Positions 49,962 through 59,676 of a stretch of DNA of 64,000 nucleotides are shown here, piece after piece. The first letter of the stretch is position 1. Every line of letters starts with the position of its first letter. This stretch comes from Oscillospiraceae bacterium. Lineage in GTDB: Bacteria > Bacillota > Clostridia > Oscillospirales > Oscillospiraceae. The stretch covers positions 124,001 to 188,000 of the forward strand of contig JAETQF010000002.1 in the NCBI GenBank assembly GCA_021770845.1, given 5' to 3'. The notes under the pieces were generated by a model. The model saw only the letters and a list, made by a program, of their open reading frames with translations. It did not search any database and was not told the origin of the DNA. The translations under genes were made by a program, and so were the position numbers.

Positions 49962-51323
49962 ATGCCCGTGGACGAGCTGATGGAATTGCAGCTTCCCCAT
50001 TCCGTGGTGGCGGAGCAGTCGGTGCTGGGATCCATGCTCATCGACGAGCGGTGCGTCCCCGCCGTCATGGAGCGGCTGCGGCCCGACGACTTTTATATGC
50101 GCCAGAACCGGGCGCTGTTCGACGTGATGTTCACCATGTTCAACCGGTTCAAGACCATCGACCTGGTGACGGTGGTGGATCAGATGAAGCAGGCGGGGGC
50201 CTATGACGACAGCACGATGCCCTACCTGCGCCAGCTCATGGAGATCACCCCCACCGCCGCCAACGTCATGGACTACGTGGACATTGTGCTGGACAAGGCC
50301 CTGCTGCGCCGGGTGGGGGAGGCCGCCGCCGAGCTGGGCGAAATGGTGCGCGCTGAGTCGGGCACCTCCGCCCAGCTCCTGGAGGCGGCGGAGCAGCGCA
50401 TTTACGCCATCCGGCAGGGCCGATCCGCCCGGGAGCCGAGCCACATCTCCGCCGTGATGAGCGAGGTGTGGGAGACCATCAAGGAGCGGCAGGCCCAGGG
50501 GGGCGAGTTCCCCGGCATCTCCACGGGGCTGGTGGATCTGGATCGGCGGATCTCCGGGCTGAATGACTCCGACCTCATCATCGTGGCGGGCCGGCCCGGC
50601 ATGGGCAAGTCCTCCCTGGCCATGAACATCGGGGTGGAGGCCGCCAAGCACTCGGGGAAAAGCGTGGCGGTGTTTTCCCTGGAAATGAGCAAGGCCCAGC
50701 TGGGCCTGCGGCTGGTGGCCACCGAGGCCCTCATCGACAACAAGAAGCTGACCACCGGGCGCATTGTGGGGGAGGACGAGTGGGGCCGGGTGGCCCTGGC
50801 GGTGGCCAGCCTGAGCCAGGCCAAGATGTACCTGGACGACGACGCCTCCCTGTCGGTGGCGGAGATCAACGCCAAGTGCCGCCGCATCGACGATCTGGGG
50901 CTGGTGATTGTGGACTACCTCCAGCTCATGACCTCGGCGGGGGGCCCGCCCAAGAACAATGAGAACCGGCAGCAGATCGTGTCCGATATGTCCCGCTCCC
51001 TGAAGCTGATGGCCAAGGAGCTGAACGTGCCGGTGATCTGCGCCTCCCAGCTGTCCCGGGCCAACGAGAGCCGCAGCGCCGGCCAGCGCCGGCCCATGCT
51101 GTCCGACCTGCGGGAGTCCGGCGCCATCGAGCAGGACGCGGATATCGTCATGTTCATCCACCGGGAGAGCTACTACGAGGACGACACGGAGAACCCCAAC
51201 CTGGCCGAGTGCATCGTGGCGAAAAACCGCCACGGCGAGACGGGCACCGTCATGATGGAGTGGCGGCCGGAGTTCACCGTGTTCCGCAATCTGGCCTACC
51301 AATATGACGACGAGGATCTGTGA
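49962..51323 (+). CDS. dnaB: Replicative DNA helicase DnaB
   Basis: A 453-residue hexameric helicase that unwinds DNA at the replication fork (called DnaC in Bacillus). N-terminal domain HSVVAEQSVLGSMLIDERCV, linker helix, and RecA-like domain with Walker A GRPGMGKSSLAMN near residue 208, ISGLNDSDLIIVAGRPG, Walker B LVIVDYLQLM near 310 and LSRANESRSAGQRRPMLSDL. The ATG follows AAAGGAGG. Length is normal and no intein is present. It is followed by tilS after one base. Confidence 0.97.
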   Translation: MPVDELMELQLPHSVVAEQSVLGSMLIDERCVPAVMERLRPDDFYMRQNRALFDVMFTMFNRFKTIDLVTVVDQMKQAGAYDDSTMPYLRQLMEITPTAANVMDYVDIVLDKALLRRVGEAAAELGEMVRAESGTSAQLLEAAEQRIYAIRQGRSAREPSHISAVMSEVWETIKERQAQGGEFPGISTGLVDLDRRISGLNDSDLIIVAGRPGMGKSSLAMNIGVEAAKHSGKSVAVFSLEMSKAQLGLRLVATEALIDNKKLTTGRIVGEDEWGRVALAVASLSQAKMYLDDDASLSVAEINAKCRRIDDLGLVIVDYLQLMTSAGGPPKNNENRQQIVSDMSRSLKLMAKELNVPVICASQLSRANESRSAGQRRPMLSDLRESGAIEQDADIVMFIHRESYYEDDTENPNLAECIVAKNRHGETGTVMMEWRPEFTVFRNLAYQYDDEDL

Positions 51324-51324
51324 G

Positions 51325-52662
51325 ATGGGCGACCCCTTCCGCTTTGACCTGATCCCCCCGGGGACGGGGGTGCTGTGCGCCCTGTCCGGCGGGGCGGACA
51401 GTATGTACCTGCTGTGCCGCCTGCTGGAGGGGCGGGAGAAGTACGGCTGGACGATCCAGGCCGCCCACCTGAACCACGGCCTGCGGCCCTCCGCCGCCCG
51501 GGACGAGGACTTCGTCCGGGACTGGTGCCGGCGGCAGGGCGTGCCCCTGTCCGTGGGCCGCGCCGACGCGGCGGCCTTCGCCGCCCGGGAGGGCCTGTCC
51601 ATCGAGGAGGGGGCCCGGACGCTGCGCTACGCCTTCCTGAAGGGGGCGGCGGAGCGGGAGGGCCTGGCCCTCATCGCCACCGGGCACCACGCCGGGGACA
51701 ACGCCGAGACGGTGCTGATGAACCTGATCCGGGGCTGCGGCCTCCGCGGGCTGACGGGCATTCCGGAGCGCCGGGGGAACATCGTCCGGCCCATGCTGAA
51801 CGCCGTCCGGCGGGAGATTGAGGACTATCTGGAGGAACACAGCGTCCCCCATGTGGAGGACGAGACCAACGCCGACCCGGCCTACACCCGCAACCGGGTG
51901 CGCCTGGAGCTGCTGCCCCTGCTGGAGGAGCTGAACCCCCGGGCGGCGGAGCACATCTGCGCCGCCGCCGCCCGCCTGCGGGAGGACGAGGAGGAGCTGT
52001 CCCGGCAGGCGGCCCGGATCAGCGGGAAGGGGCTGGAGGTGCCGGGGGGGCTGGCGGTCAACGTGGACGATCTGCGGGAGGCGCCCCGGCCCATCGCCCT
52101 GCGGGCCTGCGGCCAGCTGCTGGAGCAGACGGGGCTGGGGGGTGAGGCCGTCCACCGGGAGGGGATGCTGGCCCTGGCCCTGGGGGAGGATCCCTCCGCC
52201 GCCCTGGACGTGCCGGGGGGGCGCGTCCAGCGCAGGTACGGCCTGCTGGCCCTGTCCCCCCTGCCCCAGCGGCCGCCGCCGGAGGAGGCGGCGCTGACGG
52301 AGGGGGAGCTGCGCTGGGGGGACTGGCGGATTACCTGCGCCCCGGCCCTGTGCCCCGGCAAGGCGTATGTGAGCCCCGGGGAGTTCTACCTGAAGCCGGG
52401 GGCGTACACCGTCCGCCCCCGCCGGGAGGGGGACGTGATCACCCTGGGGAAGCGCCCGCCAAAGACGGTGAAAAAGCTGATGATCGAGGGCCGGGTGCCC
52501 GCCTGCCGCCGGGGGCTTGTCCCTGTGCTGGACGCTTCGGGGCGGGCGGCGGCCCTGGGGGGCTTCGGCCCCGGCTGGGAGTTTCTGGCCCAGCCGGGAG
52601 AACCGGCCCTGCATATTATTTTAAGAGCAGAGGAGAATGAACATGATCCATCCAGACATTGA
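51325..52662 (+). CDS. tilS: tRNA(Ile)-lysidine synthase
   Basis: A 445-residue N-type ATP pyrophosphatase that converts cytidine 34 of tRNA-Ile2 to lysidine. P-loop SGGADS (residues 21-26), HLNHGLRPSAARDEDFVRDW near residue 50, ATGHHAGDNAETVLMNLIRG near 115, and TilS C-terminal domains with FYLKPGAYTVRPRREGDVI and KKLMIEGRVPACRR. I chose the ATG one base after the dnaB stop, with GAGGA upstream. It overlaps hpt by 20 bp. The tilS-hpt-ftsH order is widely conserved in Firmicutes. Confidence 0.95.
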   Translation: MGDPFRFDLIPPGTGVLCALSGGADSMYLLCRLLEGREKYGWTIQAAHLNHGLRPSAARDEDFVRDWCRRQGVPLSVGRADAAAFAAREGLSIEEGARTLRYAFLKGAAEREGLALIATGHHAGDNAETVLMNLIRGCGLRGLTGIPERRGNIVRPMLNAVRREIEDYLEEHSVPHVEDETNADPAYTRNRVRLELLPLLEELNPRAAEHICAAAARLREDEEELSRQAARISGKGLEVPGGLAVNVDDLREAPRPIALRACGQLLEQTGLGGEAVHREGMLALALGEDPSAALDVPGGRVQRRYGLLALSPLPQRPPPEEAALTEGELRWGDWRITCAPALCPGKAYVSPGEFYLKPGAYTVRPRREGDVITLGKRPPKTVKKLMIEGRVPACRRGLVPVLDASGRAAALGGFGPGWEFLAQPGEPALHIILRAEENEHDPSRH

Positions 52663-53185
52663 ACAGGTGCTGTACACCGAGGAGCAGCTTCGGGATCGCG
52701 TCCGGGAGGTGGGACAGCAGATCGCCGCCGACTACGCGGGCCGGGAGCCCATGCTGATCTCCGTGCTGCGGGGATCCTACATCTTCATGGCCGACCTCAC
52801 CCGGGCCATCGACCTGAACGTGACGGTGGACTTCATGGCCGTGTCCTCCTACGGGGCGGGCACCACCAGCTCCGGGCAGGTGGAGATCAAGAAGGATCTG
52901 TCCGACTCCATCGAGGGCAAGGATCTGATCATCGTGGAGGACATCCTGGACTCGGGCAACACCCTGTACTACCTGATGGATGTGCTCCGGGCCCGGAAGC
53001 CCGCCTCCATCCGCATCTGCGCCCTCATGGACAAGCCGGAGCGCCGGGCCAAGCCCATCACCGCCGACTACGTGGGCTTCACCATCCCCGACGCCTTCAT
53101 CGTGGGCTACGGGCTGGACTACGCGGAGAAGTACCGCAACCTGCCCTACGTGGGGATCCTGAAGCCCAGCGTCTACGGGGCGTAA
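52643..53185 (+). CDS. hpt: Hypoxanthine phosphoribosyltransferase
   Basis: A 180-residue purine-salvage enzyme that makes IMP (and GMP) from hypoxanthine or guanine and PRPP. PRPP-binding motif IIVEDILDSGNTL near residue 95, RGSYIFMADLTRAI near 37, and the VGYGLDYAEKYRNLPYVG end. The second ATG is preferred because GAGGAGA lies seven bases upstream; the first is too close. It overlaps the tilS 3' end. I count 10 GATC sites in its 543 bp. Confidence 0.96.
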   Translation: MIHPDIEQVLYTEEQLRDRVREVGQQIAADYAGREPMLISVLRGSYIFMADLTRAIDLNVTVDFMAVSSYGAGTTSSGQVEIKKDLSDSIEGKDLIIVEDILDSGNTLYYLMDVLRARKPASIRICALMDKPERRAKPITADYVGFTIPDAFIVGYGLDYAEKYRNLPYVGILKPSVYGA

Positions 53186-53331
53186 CGACGGGGCGGGCCC
53201 GTTGCGGGGCCCCCGCAAAGCCGGCCTTTGGCTTTGTGGGGAGAGGAGGGGCAGCGAAATGAACGAGCTTTCGCCGCAGGCGGAAGCGAGCGATATGGAG
53301 CTTGCCCCGACGATGAGAAGGAGAAAAAACG

Positions 53332-55191
53332 TTGAAGCAGCAAAACAGATTGGTAAGTATCCTATTTTATGTGGCCATCCTGGCCGCCCTGCTGTGGGGG
53401 CTGGCCGCCTTCACCGGGGCGGGCCGGGGGGGCCAGGTGACCTACTCCGCCGCGCTGGGCTACTTCCAGCGGGAGCAGGTGTCCCGGTTCGTGGTGGACG
53501 GCAGCGGCCTGCTCACCATGGAGCTGCGGGACGGCAGCGTGCGCCGCCATGAGCTGGCGGACGTGGACGCCTTCCGGCAGGAGCTGGAGCCCCTGATCCA
53601 GGAGCAGACGGAAAAGGGCATTCTGGAGGAATACGACTTCCGCAGGCCCTTTGAGCTGCCCCTGTGGCTGGTGGTGCTGATCCCGTGCCTGGCGTCGGCG
53701 GTGCTGGCGCTGGTGCTGTGGATGATGCTGAACGCCCGGCAGCAGAGCGCCTCCCAGGGGGGCGGCGGCCCGGGGATCAGCCGCTTCGGCCAGGCCCGCA
53801 CCGTGGAGGGCGGCAAGGACAGCGCCGTCACCTTCGACGACGTGGCCGGGGCGGACGAGGAGAAGCAGGAGCTCCAGGAGCTGGTGGACTTCCTCAAGGA
53901 TCCCCAGAAGTTCATCGACCTGGGGGCCCGCATCCCCAAGGGGGTGCTGCTGGTGGGCCCGCCGGGGACGGGCAAGACCCTGCTGGCCAAGGCCGTGGCC
54001 GGGGAAGCGGGGGTGAAGTTCCTGTCCATCTCCGGCTCCGACTTTGTGGAGCTGTATGTGGGCGTGGGCGCGTCCCGGGTGCGGGATCTGTTCGACCAGG
54101 CCAAGAAGGACTGCCCCGCCATCGTGTTCATCGACGAGATCGACGCCGTGGGCCGCCAGCGGGGCACCGGCCTGGGCGGCGGCCACGACGAGCGGGAGCA
54201 GACCCTGAACCAGCTGCTGGTGGAGATGGACGGCTTCTCCGCCAACGAGGGGGTCATCGTGCTGGCGGCGACAAACCGGCAGGACATTCTGGATCCCGCC
54301 CTGCTCCGCCCGGGCCGGTTCGACCGGCAGGTGTACGTGGGCCGGCCGGACATGAAGGGCCGGGAGGAGATCCTCCGGGTGCACACCCGGAAGAAGCCCC
54401 TGGCGGAGGACGTGGATCTGCGGGAGATCGCCCGGGAAACCACCGGCTTCACCGGGGCGGATCTGGAGAACCTGATGAACGAGTCCGCCCTGCTGGCCGC
54501 CCGGAAGGACGAGCGGTTCATCACCCTGGCGGACGTGCAGGAGTCGGTGATCAAGGTGCTGGCGGGCCCCGAGAAGCGCAGCCGGGCCCGGATCGAGGAG
54601 GATCGGCGGATCACCGCCTATCACGAGGCGGGCCACGCCGTGGTGAGCCACGCCCTGCCCACCCAGGATCCGGTGCAGCAGATCACCATCGTCCCCCGGG
54701 GCAACGCCGCGGGCATGACCATCAACCGGCCCCAGGAGGATCGGGATCACGTGACCCAGCTGCGGCTGGAGGAGACGCTGGCCACCCTCCTGGGGGGCCG
54801 CTGCGCCGAGGAGACCGCCCTGGGCTTCGTGTGCACCGGCGCGGTGAGCGACCTGGAGCGGGCCACCTCCATTGCCCGGGACATGGTGACGAAATACGGC
54901 ATGAGCGGACGGCTGGGCCACACCGCCTTCGGCGGGGGCCACGACGAGGTGTTCATCGGCCGCTCCATGGCCCAGGCCAAGCCCTATTCCGAGGAGACCG
55001 CCGCCCTCATCGACCGGGAGGTGAAGGCCCTGCTGGACGGGGCCTATGAGAAGTGCCGGGAAATATTGCGGCGGGATCGGGACAAATTAGAGACGGTGGC
55101 CCAATTCCTGCTGAAGCACGAGAGCATGGACGCCGCCCAGTTCCAGCTGGTGTACGACGATCCGGCGGCGCTGGAGGCGGGGGAAGGCTGA
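53332..55191 (+). CDS. ftsH: ATP-dependent zinc metalloprotease FtsH
   Basis: A 619-residue membrane AAA+ protease that degrades unassembled membrane proteins and regulators. Two membrane helices (about residues 8-25 and 112-130) flank a periplasmic-side domain; AAA module with Walker A GPPGTGKT (209-216), [15 protein letters not shown] and [12 protein letters not shown]; zinc motif HEAGH (His431, Glu432, His435). It reads from a TTG with AAGGAG upstream; no ATG fits. A short overlapping frame with a ribosome-binding site precedes it but has no coding signature. Confidence 0.97.
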   Translation: MKQQNRLVSILFYVAILAALLWGLAAFTGAGRGGQVTYSAALGYFQREQVSRFVVDGSGLLTMELRDGSVRRHELADVDAFRQELEPLIQEQTEKGILEEYDFRRPFELPLWLVVLIPCLASAVLALVLWMMLNARQQSASQGGGGPGISRFGQARTVEGGKDSAVTFDDVAGADEEKQELQELVDFLKDPQKFIDLGARIPKGVLLVGPPGTGKTLLAKAVAGEAGVKFLSISGSDFVELYVGVGASRVRDLFDQAKKDCPAIVFIDEIDAVGRQRGTGLGGGHDEREQTLNQLLVEMDGFSANEGVIVLAATNRQDILDPALLRPGRFDRQVYVGRPDMKGREEILRVHTRKKPLAEDVDLREIARETTGFTGADLENLMNESALLAARKDERFITLADVQESVIKVLAGPEKRSRARIEEDRRITAYHEAGHAVVSHALPTQDPVQQITIVPRGNAAGMTINRPQEDRDHVTQLRLEETLATLLGGRCAEETALGFVCTGAVSDLERATSIARDMVTKYGMSGRLGHTAFGGGHDEVFIGRSMAQAKPYSEETAALIDREVKALLDGAYEKCREILRRDRDKLETVAQFLLKHESMDAAQFQLVYDDPAALEAGEG

Positions 55192-55194
55192 ACC

Positions 55195-55824
55195 ATGGAA
55201 AGGGACAATCGGATGGATGATAAGTTAGACGAACTGCGGGACACGCCCGGCCCGGAGGAGGGGCAGGATCCCGCCGGCGGCAGGGCCAAACGGGACGGCT
55301 CCGCCAGCCGGGATCTGTACCTGAATGTGCGGGTGCTGGTGGGGATGATGGCGGTGTTTGTGCTGCTGTTTACCTTTGTGGCCCGGGTGATCGTGGTCAG
55401 CGGGCCGTCCATGGAGAGCACCCTGTGGGAGCGGGATCTGATCTTCGTCTGGGCCCTGGGCTACGAGCCCAGGCAGGGGGACATCGTGGTGCTCACCCAG
55501 GAGCACTACCAGGAGGACTCCATCATCAAGCGGGTCATCGCCACCGGCGGCCAGCGGGTGGACATCGACTACAACACCGGCACGGTGTACGTGGACGGTC
55601 AGGCCCTTCAGGAGGACTATATCAACGAACCCATGCGCCTGCCCGGCTGGGGGGAGGGGGTCAACCATGTGGAGGTGCCCGAGGGGTGCATCTTCGTCAT
55701 GGGAGACAACCGGAACCACTCCGCCGACAGCCGCCATCCCGACATCGGGATCGTGGACACCCGGTGCGTCATCGGCCGGGGGCTGGCGGTGCTGTTCCCC
55801 TTCAGCCACTGGCAGGGATTATGA
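55195..55824 (+). CDS. lepB: Signal peptidase I
   Basis: A 209-residue membrane peptidase that removes signal peptides from secreted proteins. One N-terminal helix (LVGMMAVFVLLFTFVARVIVV, about residues 47-67), catalytic Ser72 in VSGPSMEST, catalytic Lys112 in IIKRVIATGG, and MGDNRNHSADSR near residue 170. The 40 residues before the helix are acidic and polar. Two starts are possible (ATG here or 18 bp further). It follows ftsH by 3 bp and precedes an unknown membrane protein gene. Confidence 0.95.
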   Translation: MERDNRMDDKLDELRDTPGPEEGQDPAGGRAKRDGSASRDLYLNVRVLVGMMAVFVLLFTFVARVIVVSGPSMESTLWERDLIFVWALGYEPRQGDIVVLTQEHYQEDSIIKRVIATGGQRVDIDYNTGTVYVDGQALQEDYINEPMRLPGWGEGVNHVEVPEGCIFVMGDNRNHSADSRHPDIGIVDTRCVIGRGLAVLFPFSHWQGL

Positions 55825-55834
55825 GGTGGAAGCG

Positions 55835-56785
55835 ATGAAAAACAGCGTATCCGGGCGGACATCCTGGCTGATCTCCGTGGGGGCGGCGGCACTGGCCGCG
55901 GCCCTGCTGCGGCGGTGGCAGCTGGCCTCCGCCTTTGAGCCGGACACCGGCCTGGCCACACCGGGGGCTCAGGCCAGCGTGATCCTGATGTGCCTGCTGG
56001 TGATGGCGGGGGCGTGGCTGATCCTGCTGGCCATGGGCCGGGCGGGGGGGCCGGATCCGGCCCGCCGCTGGGACATGGTGTTCGTGACCCGGGGAGATCC
56101 GGTGTTCCCCGCCCTGGCGGTGGGGGCGGCGGTACTGGCGGCGCTGGCGGTGCCGGTGCTGTTCGTGGTGGGGGTGGATCAGTTCCAGCTCTACCAGATG
56201 GCCCGGGAGGCCGGCGTCCAGCCCCCCAGCAACAACGGGATGCTCACCCTGGCCACGGCGGCGGGGGCGCTGCTGGCGGCCCTGGGCCTGCTGCAGATGG
56301 GCCGGGACGGGCTGCGCCCCGGCAGGCGGGGCAAGGGGGGCTTTTCCGCCGCCCTGCCCGGGGCGGCGGGCTGCGTGTGGCTGATGGAGAGCTTCCGGGC
56401 CCACGCCGCCAACCCCGTCCAGTGGGACTACGCCCCCCAGCTCATCGCCATTGTGGTGGGCATGGGGTTCTATATGGACTTCGCCGGTATGTCCGCCGGG
56501 GCCCCACGGCCCCGCCGCCTGCTGTGGATGGCGGGCATGACCGTGATCCTGTCCGCGCCGCCGCTGGCCACCGTGCTGGCGGAGCTGTCCGCCCGGACAG
56601 CCGCGGGGAGCTCCCTGCTGGCCGCCGAGACCGGGGACGCGCTGCTGCTGCTGTCCCAGCTGCTGGCGGCGGCGGGGGTGCTGTGGCGGCTGCCCCCCTA
56701 TTTGGAGCGTTTAGACCGGTCCGGCCCGGATCGATCCGGCGGCCTGGAGGAAGCAAGCATAGAGGAGGAAACCACCGATGAATGA
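55835..56785 (+). CDS. Multi-pass membrane protein of unknown function
   Basis: A 316-residue protein with about seven to eight hydrophobic helices (for example SWLISVGAAALAAALLR, VILMCLLVMAGAWLILLAM, PALAVGAAVLAALAVPVLFVVG, LIAIVVGMGFYMDFAGM) and an acidic C-terminal tail (LEEASIEEETTDE). No family recognised. GAGGTGG precedes the chosen ATG; upstream in-frame readings overlap lepB. It lies 10 bp after lepB and overlaps metG by 8 bp, so it belongs to the operon. Confidence 0.8.
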   Translation: MKNSVSGRTSWLISVGAAALAAALLRRWQLASAFEPDTGLATPGAQASVILMCLLVMAGAWLILLAMGRAGGPDPARRWDMVFVTRGDPVFPALAVGAAVLAALAVPVLFVVGVDQFQLYQMAREAGVQPPSNNGMLTLATAAGALLAALGLLQMGRDGLRPGRRGKGGFSAALPGAAGCVWLMESFRAHAANPVQWDYAPQLIAIVVGMGFYMDFAGMSAGAPRPRRLLWMAGMTVILSAPPLATVLAELSARTAAGSSLLAAETGDALLLLSQLLAAAGVLWRLPPYLERLDRSGPDRSGGLEEASIEEETTDE

Positions 56786-58841
56786 GAAAAAGAGCTACTA
56801 TATCACCACGCCCATCTACTACCCCTCGGGCAAGCTGCACATCGGCCACGCCTACTGCACCGTGGCCACCGACGCCATGGCCCGGTACAAGCGGCTGTGC
56901 GGCTATGACGTGATGTTCCTCACCGGCACCGACGAGCACGGCCAGAAGATCGAGGACAAGGCCAGGGAGGCCGGCGTCACCCCCCAGGAGTTCGTGGACA
57001 ACATCGTGGCCGCCCCCGGCGGCGTGCTGGATCTGTGGAAGCTGATGAACATCAGCTACGACCGGTTCATCCGCACCACCGATGATTACCATGTGGAATC
57101 CATCCAGAAAATATTCCGGAAAATGTACGACAACGGGGACATTTACAAGGGCTCCTACAAGGGCAAGTACTGCAAGCCCTGCGAGTCCTTCTGGACGGAA
57201 TCCCAGCTGGTGGACGGCAAGTGCCCCGACTGCGGCCGGGAGGTGATGGACGCGGAGGAGGAGGCCTACTTCTTCCGGGCGTCCAAGTACGCCGACCGGG
57301 TGCGGGAGCTGCTGCTGAACACCGACTTCTTGGAGCCCAAGAGCCGGGTGCACGAGATGGTGAACAACTTCATCGACTGCGAGGGCGGCCTCCAGGATCT
57401 GTGCGTGTCCCGCACCTCCTTCACCTGGGGGGTGCCGGTGGACTTCGACCCGGGCCATGTGGTGTACGTGTGGCTGGACGCGCTGTTCAACTATATGACC
57501 GCGCTGGGTTATCAAAACGAGAAATATGACGATGTGGAGAACTTCTGGCCCGCCGACGCCCACTTCGTGGGCAAGGAGATCGTCCGCTTCCATGCTATCT
57601 ACTGGCCTGCCTTCCTCATGAGCATGGGGCTGCCCCTGCCCAGGAAAGTGTACGGCCACGGCTGGCTCAACTTCAACGGGGATAAGATGTCCAAGTCCAA
57701 GGGCAACGTGGTGGATCCCCACCTGCTGTCCCAGCGGTATGGCGTGGACGCCCTGCGGTTCTTCCTGCTGCGCTCCTTCCCCTTTGGCTCCGACGGCAAC
57801 TTCACCAACGAGCTGCTGATCCAGACCATCAACAACGATCTGGCCAACGACCTGGGCAACCTGGTGAGCCGCACCACCGCCATGGCGGAGAAGTACTTCG
57901 GCGGGAACTTGCCGGAGGGCTGCGGCGCCGACGAGGTGGAGACGCAGGTCGCGGAGTTGGTACGGAGCAGGGAATCTTCGGTGGGGGTGATGTCCAAGCA
58001 TGGTGGACGCCCCGAGCTGCTGATTGACCTGGAACTGGTGCGGGAGGCAGCGGGCTTGCGGGCCGCCTACGAGGGGCAGATGGAGCGGTTCCAGTTCCAG
58101 AACGCCCTGAATGCCGTTTTTTGCGTCATCCAGCGGGCCAACAAGTATATCGACGAAAACGCCCCCTGGGCGCTGGCCAAGGACATGGAGGCCAACGGAG
58201 CCCGTTTGGCCCATGTGCTCTACAACCTGCTGGAGGCCGTCCGGGTGTGCACCGTACTGCTGATCCCCTTCATGCCCGAGAGCTGCGAGAAGATCTTCGC
58301 CCAGATCGGCGCGGACGAAGGGGCCCGCACCTGGGACAGCGCGGCGCAATGGGGGGTACTGCCCGCCACCGTGTCCGTCACCAAGGGGGACAACCTGTTC
58401 CCGCGGATCGACATGGACAAGGAGCTGAAGGAATTGGACGCCATCATGGAGGAGGCCAAGAAAGCCGCCCTGCCCGCCCTGGAGGTGGAGCCCTTCCTGG
58501 AGGAGCAGGTGGACTTCGACACCTTCTGCAAGTCCGACTTCCGGGCCGTCAAGGTCAAAGCCTGCGAGAACGTGAAGAAGTCCGCCAAGCTGCTGCGCTT
58601 TACCCTGGACGACGGCACGGGCACGGATCGGCAGATCCTGTCCGGCATCGCCATGTACTACAAGCCGGAGGAGCTGGTGGGCAAGACCCTGGTGGCCATC
58701 GTCAACCTGCCCCCCCGGAAGATGATGGGGCTGGACAGCTGCGGTATGCTGATTTCCGCCGTCCACACCGAACAGGGGGAGGAGCGGCTCCACCTGCTGA
58801 TGGTGGACGACGCCATCCCCGCCGGGGCCAAGCTGTGCTGA
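56778..58841 (+). CDS. metG: Methionyl-tRNA synthetase with C-terminal tRNA-binding domain
   Basis: A 687-residue class Ia synthetase that charges initiator and elongator tRNA-Met. HIGH-like motif SGKLHIGHAYC near residue 15, one zinc knuckle (CKPCES...CPDCGRE near residues 131-154), KMSKS loop GDKMSKSKGN near 300, and a C-terminal EMAP-II/Arc1p-like domain (FRAVKVKACENVKKSAKLL, about residues 580-687) that helps dimerise and bind tRNA. Length and layout are normal for Firmicutes. It is the last gene of the dnaB-to-metG run. Confidence 0.97.
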   Translation: MNEKKSYYITTPIYYPSGKLHIGHAYCTVATDAMARYKRLCGYDVMFLTGTDEHGQKIEDKAREAGVTPQEFVDNIVAAPGGVLDLWKLMNISYDRFIRTTDDYHVESIQKIFRKMYDNGDIYKGSYKGKYCKPCESFWTESQLVDGKCPDCGREVMDAEEEAYFFRASKYADRVRELLLNTDFLEPKSRVHEMVNNFIDCEGGLQDLCVSRTSFTWGVPVDFDPGHVVYVWLDALFNYMTALGYQNEKYDDVENFWPADAHFVGKEIVRFHAIYWPAFLMSMGLPLPRKVYGHGWLNFNGDKMSKSKGNVVDPHLLSQRYGVDALRFFLLRSFPFGSDGNFTNELLIQTINNDLANDLGNLVSRTTAMAEKYFGGNLPEGCGADEVETQVAELVRSRESSVGVMSKHGGRPELLIDLELVREAAGLRAAYEGQMERFQFQNALNAVFCVIQRANKYIDENAPWALAKDMEANGARLAHVLYNLLEAVRVCTVLLIPFMPESCEKIFAQIGADEGARTWDSAAQWGVLPATVSVTKGDNLFPRIDMDKELKELDAIMEEAKKAALPALEVEPFLEEQVDFDTFCKSDFRAVKVKACENVKKSAKLLRFTLDDGTGTDRQILSGIAMYYKPEELVGKTLVAIVNLPPRKMMGLDSCGMLISAVHTEQGEERLHLLMVDDAIPAGAKLC

Positions 58842-58888
58842 CGGGCTGTTATGCCTTTTGGCTATGATGGGATATTCGTTTTAAGCAT

Positions 58889-58917
58889 TTGCATTTCCCC
58901 GGCGGCGGGGGTATATT
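58889..58917 (+). promoter_or_regulatory. Promoter of the amino-acid importer operon
   Basis: TTGCAT, 17 bp, TATATT, followed within a few bases by a hairpin with TTTAGGGG/CCCCTAAA-type arms (58915-58947). Confidence 0.65.
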
Positions 58918-58961
58918 TAGGGGGCGGCGAAAGCCGTCCCCTAAAGTAAGGAGTGACCCCC

Positions 58962-59006
58962 ATGGGACATAGACAAGCACACCGGAGGAGGATCCCCCAT
59001 GGATAG
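58962..59006 (+). CDS. Possible leader peptide overlapping the permease start
   Basis: A 14-residue, Arg/His-rich frame (MGHRQAHRRRIPHG) with its own AAGGAGTG ribosome-binding site. Its stop codon lies just past the ATG of the permease gene in another frame, so ribosomes leaving it could re-initiate there. It may be a coupling device or chance. Confidence 0.4.
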   Translation: MGHRQAHRRRIPHG

Positions 59007-59673
59007 CCGACTGCTGGATATCCTGGTGGATTCCTTCCCCAAAATCCTCATACCCGGGCTGACGGTGACCCTGCCGCTCACCGCCATCGCCTTTTCCATC
59101 GCCATGGTGATCGCGGTGGCGGCGGCGCTGGCCCAGTTCGCCCGGGTGCCGGTGATCACCCAGATCTGCCGGCTGTACATCTGGATCTTCCGGGGCACCC
59201 CTTTGCTGGTGCAGCTCTTTGTGGTGTTCTTCGGGATGCCCAAAATTGGGATCACCATCGCCCCCTTCCCCGCCGCCGTCATCGTGTTCTCGCTGAACGA
59301 GGGGGCCTACTGCGCGGAGACGGTGCGGGCCGCCCTGGAATCGGTGCCCTCCGGGCAGCTGGAGGCGGGGCTGTGCGCGGGGCTGAGCTATTTGCAGACC
59401 ATGAGGCGGATCATCCTCCCGCAAGCCATGCGAACCGCCTTCCCGCCCCTGTCCAACTCCCTCATCGCCATGGTGAAGGACACCTCCCTGGCGGCCAACA
59501 TCACGGTGGTGGAGATGCTCCGGGCCACGGAGCAGATCAACGCCCGGGTGTACGAGCCCCTGGCGCTGTACATCGAGGTAGGGCTGATCTACCTGCTGTT
59601 CTCCACCGTGCTGACCTGGCTTCAGCGCGTCGGGGAGAAGCGGCTGGGCGCCTATGAGAACCGGGGGGTGTAG
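58999..59673 (+). CDS. Polar amino acid ABC transporter permease
   Basis: A 224-residue His/Glu/Gln/Arg-type permease with five helices; the loop facing the ATPase reads EAGLCAGLSYLQTMRRIILPQAM (EAA motif, near residue 120), and the N-terminal GLTVTLPLTAIAFSIAMVIA and WIFRGTPLLVQLF are typical. It pairs with the ATPase and binding protein encoded next. The importer resembles those for cystine or other polar amino acids. The ATG follows GGAGGAGG. Confidence 0.94.
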   Translation: MDSRLLDILVDSFPKILIPGLTVTLPLTAIAFSIAMVIAVAAALAQFARVPVITQICRLYIWIFRGTPLLVQLFVVFFGMPKIGITIAPFPAAVIVFSLNEGAYCAETVRAALESVPSGQLEAGLCAGLSYLQTMRRIILPQAMRTAFPPLSNSLIAMVKDTSLAANITVVEMLRATEQINARVYEPLALYIEVGLIYLLFSTVLTWLQRVGEKRLGAYENRGV

Positions 59674-59676
59674 CCG

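Noticed and set aside
53254-53552. Short plus-strand frame with GGAGGGG upstream, starting MNELSPQAEASDMEL, before and into ftsH
   Set aside because: It runs into ftsH in another frame and turns into Gly/Arg/Pro-rich shadow sequence. A short leader peptide remains possible but unsupported.
58842-58998. SAM or other sulfur riboswitch before the importer-mtnA operon
   Set aside because: The leader after the promoter is too short and has one simple hairpin without the conserved cores.
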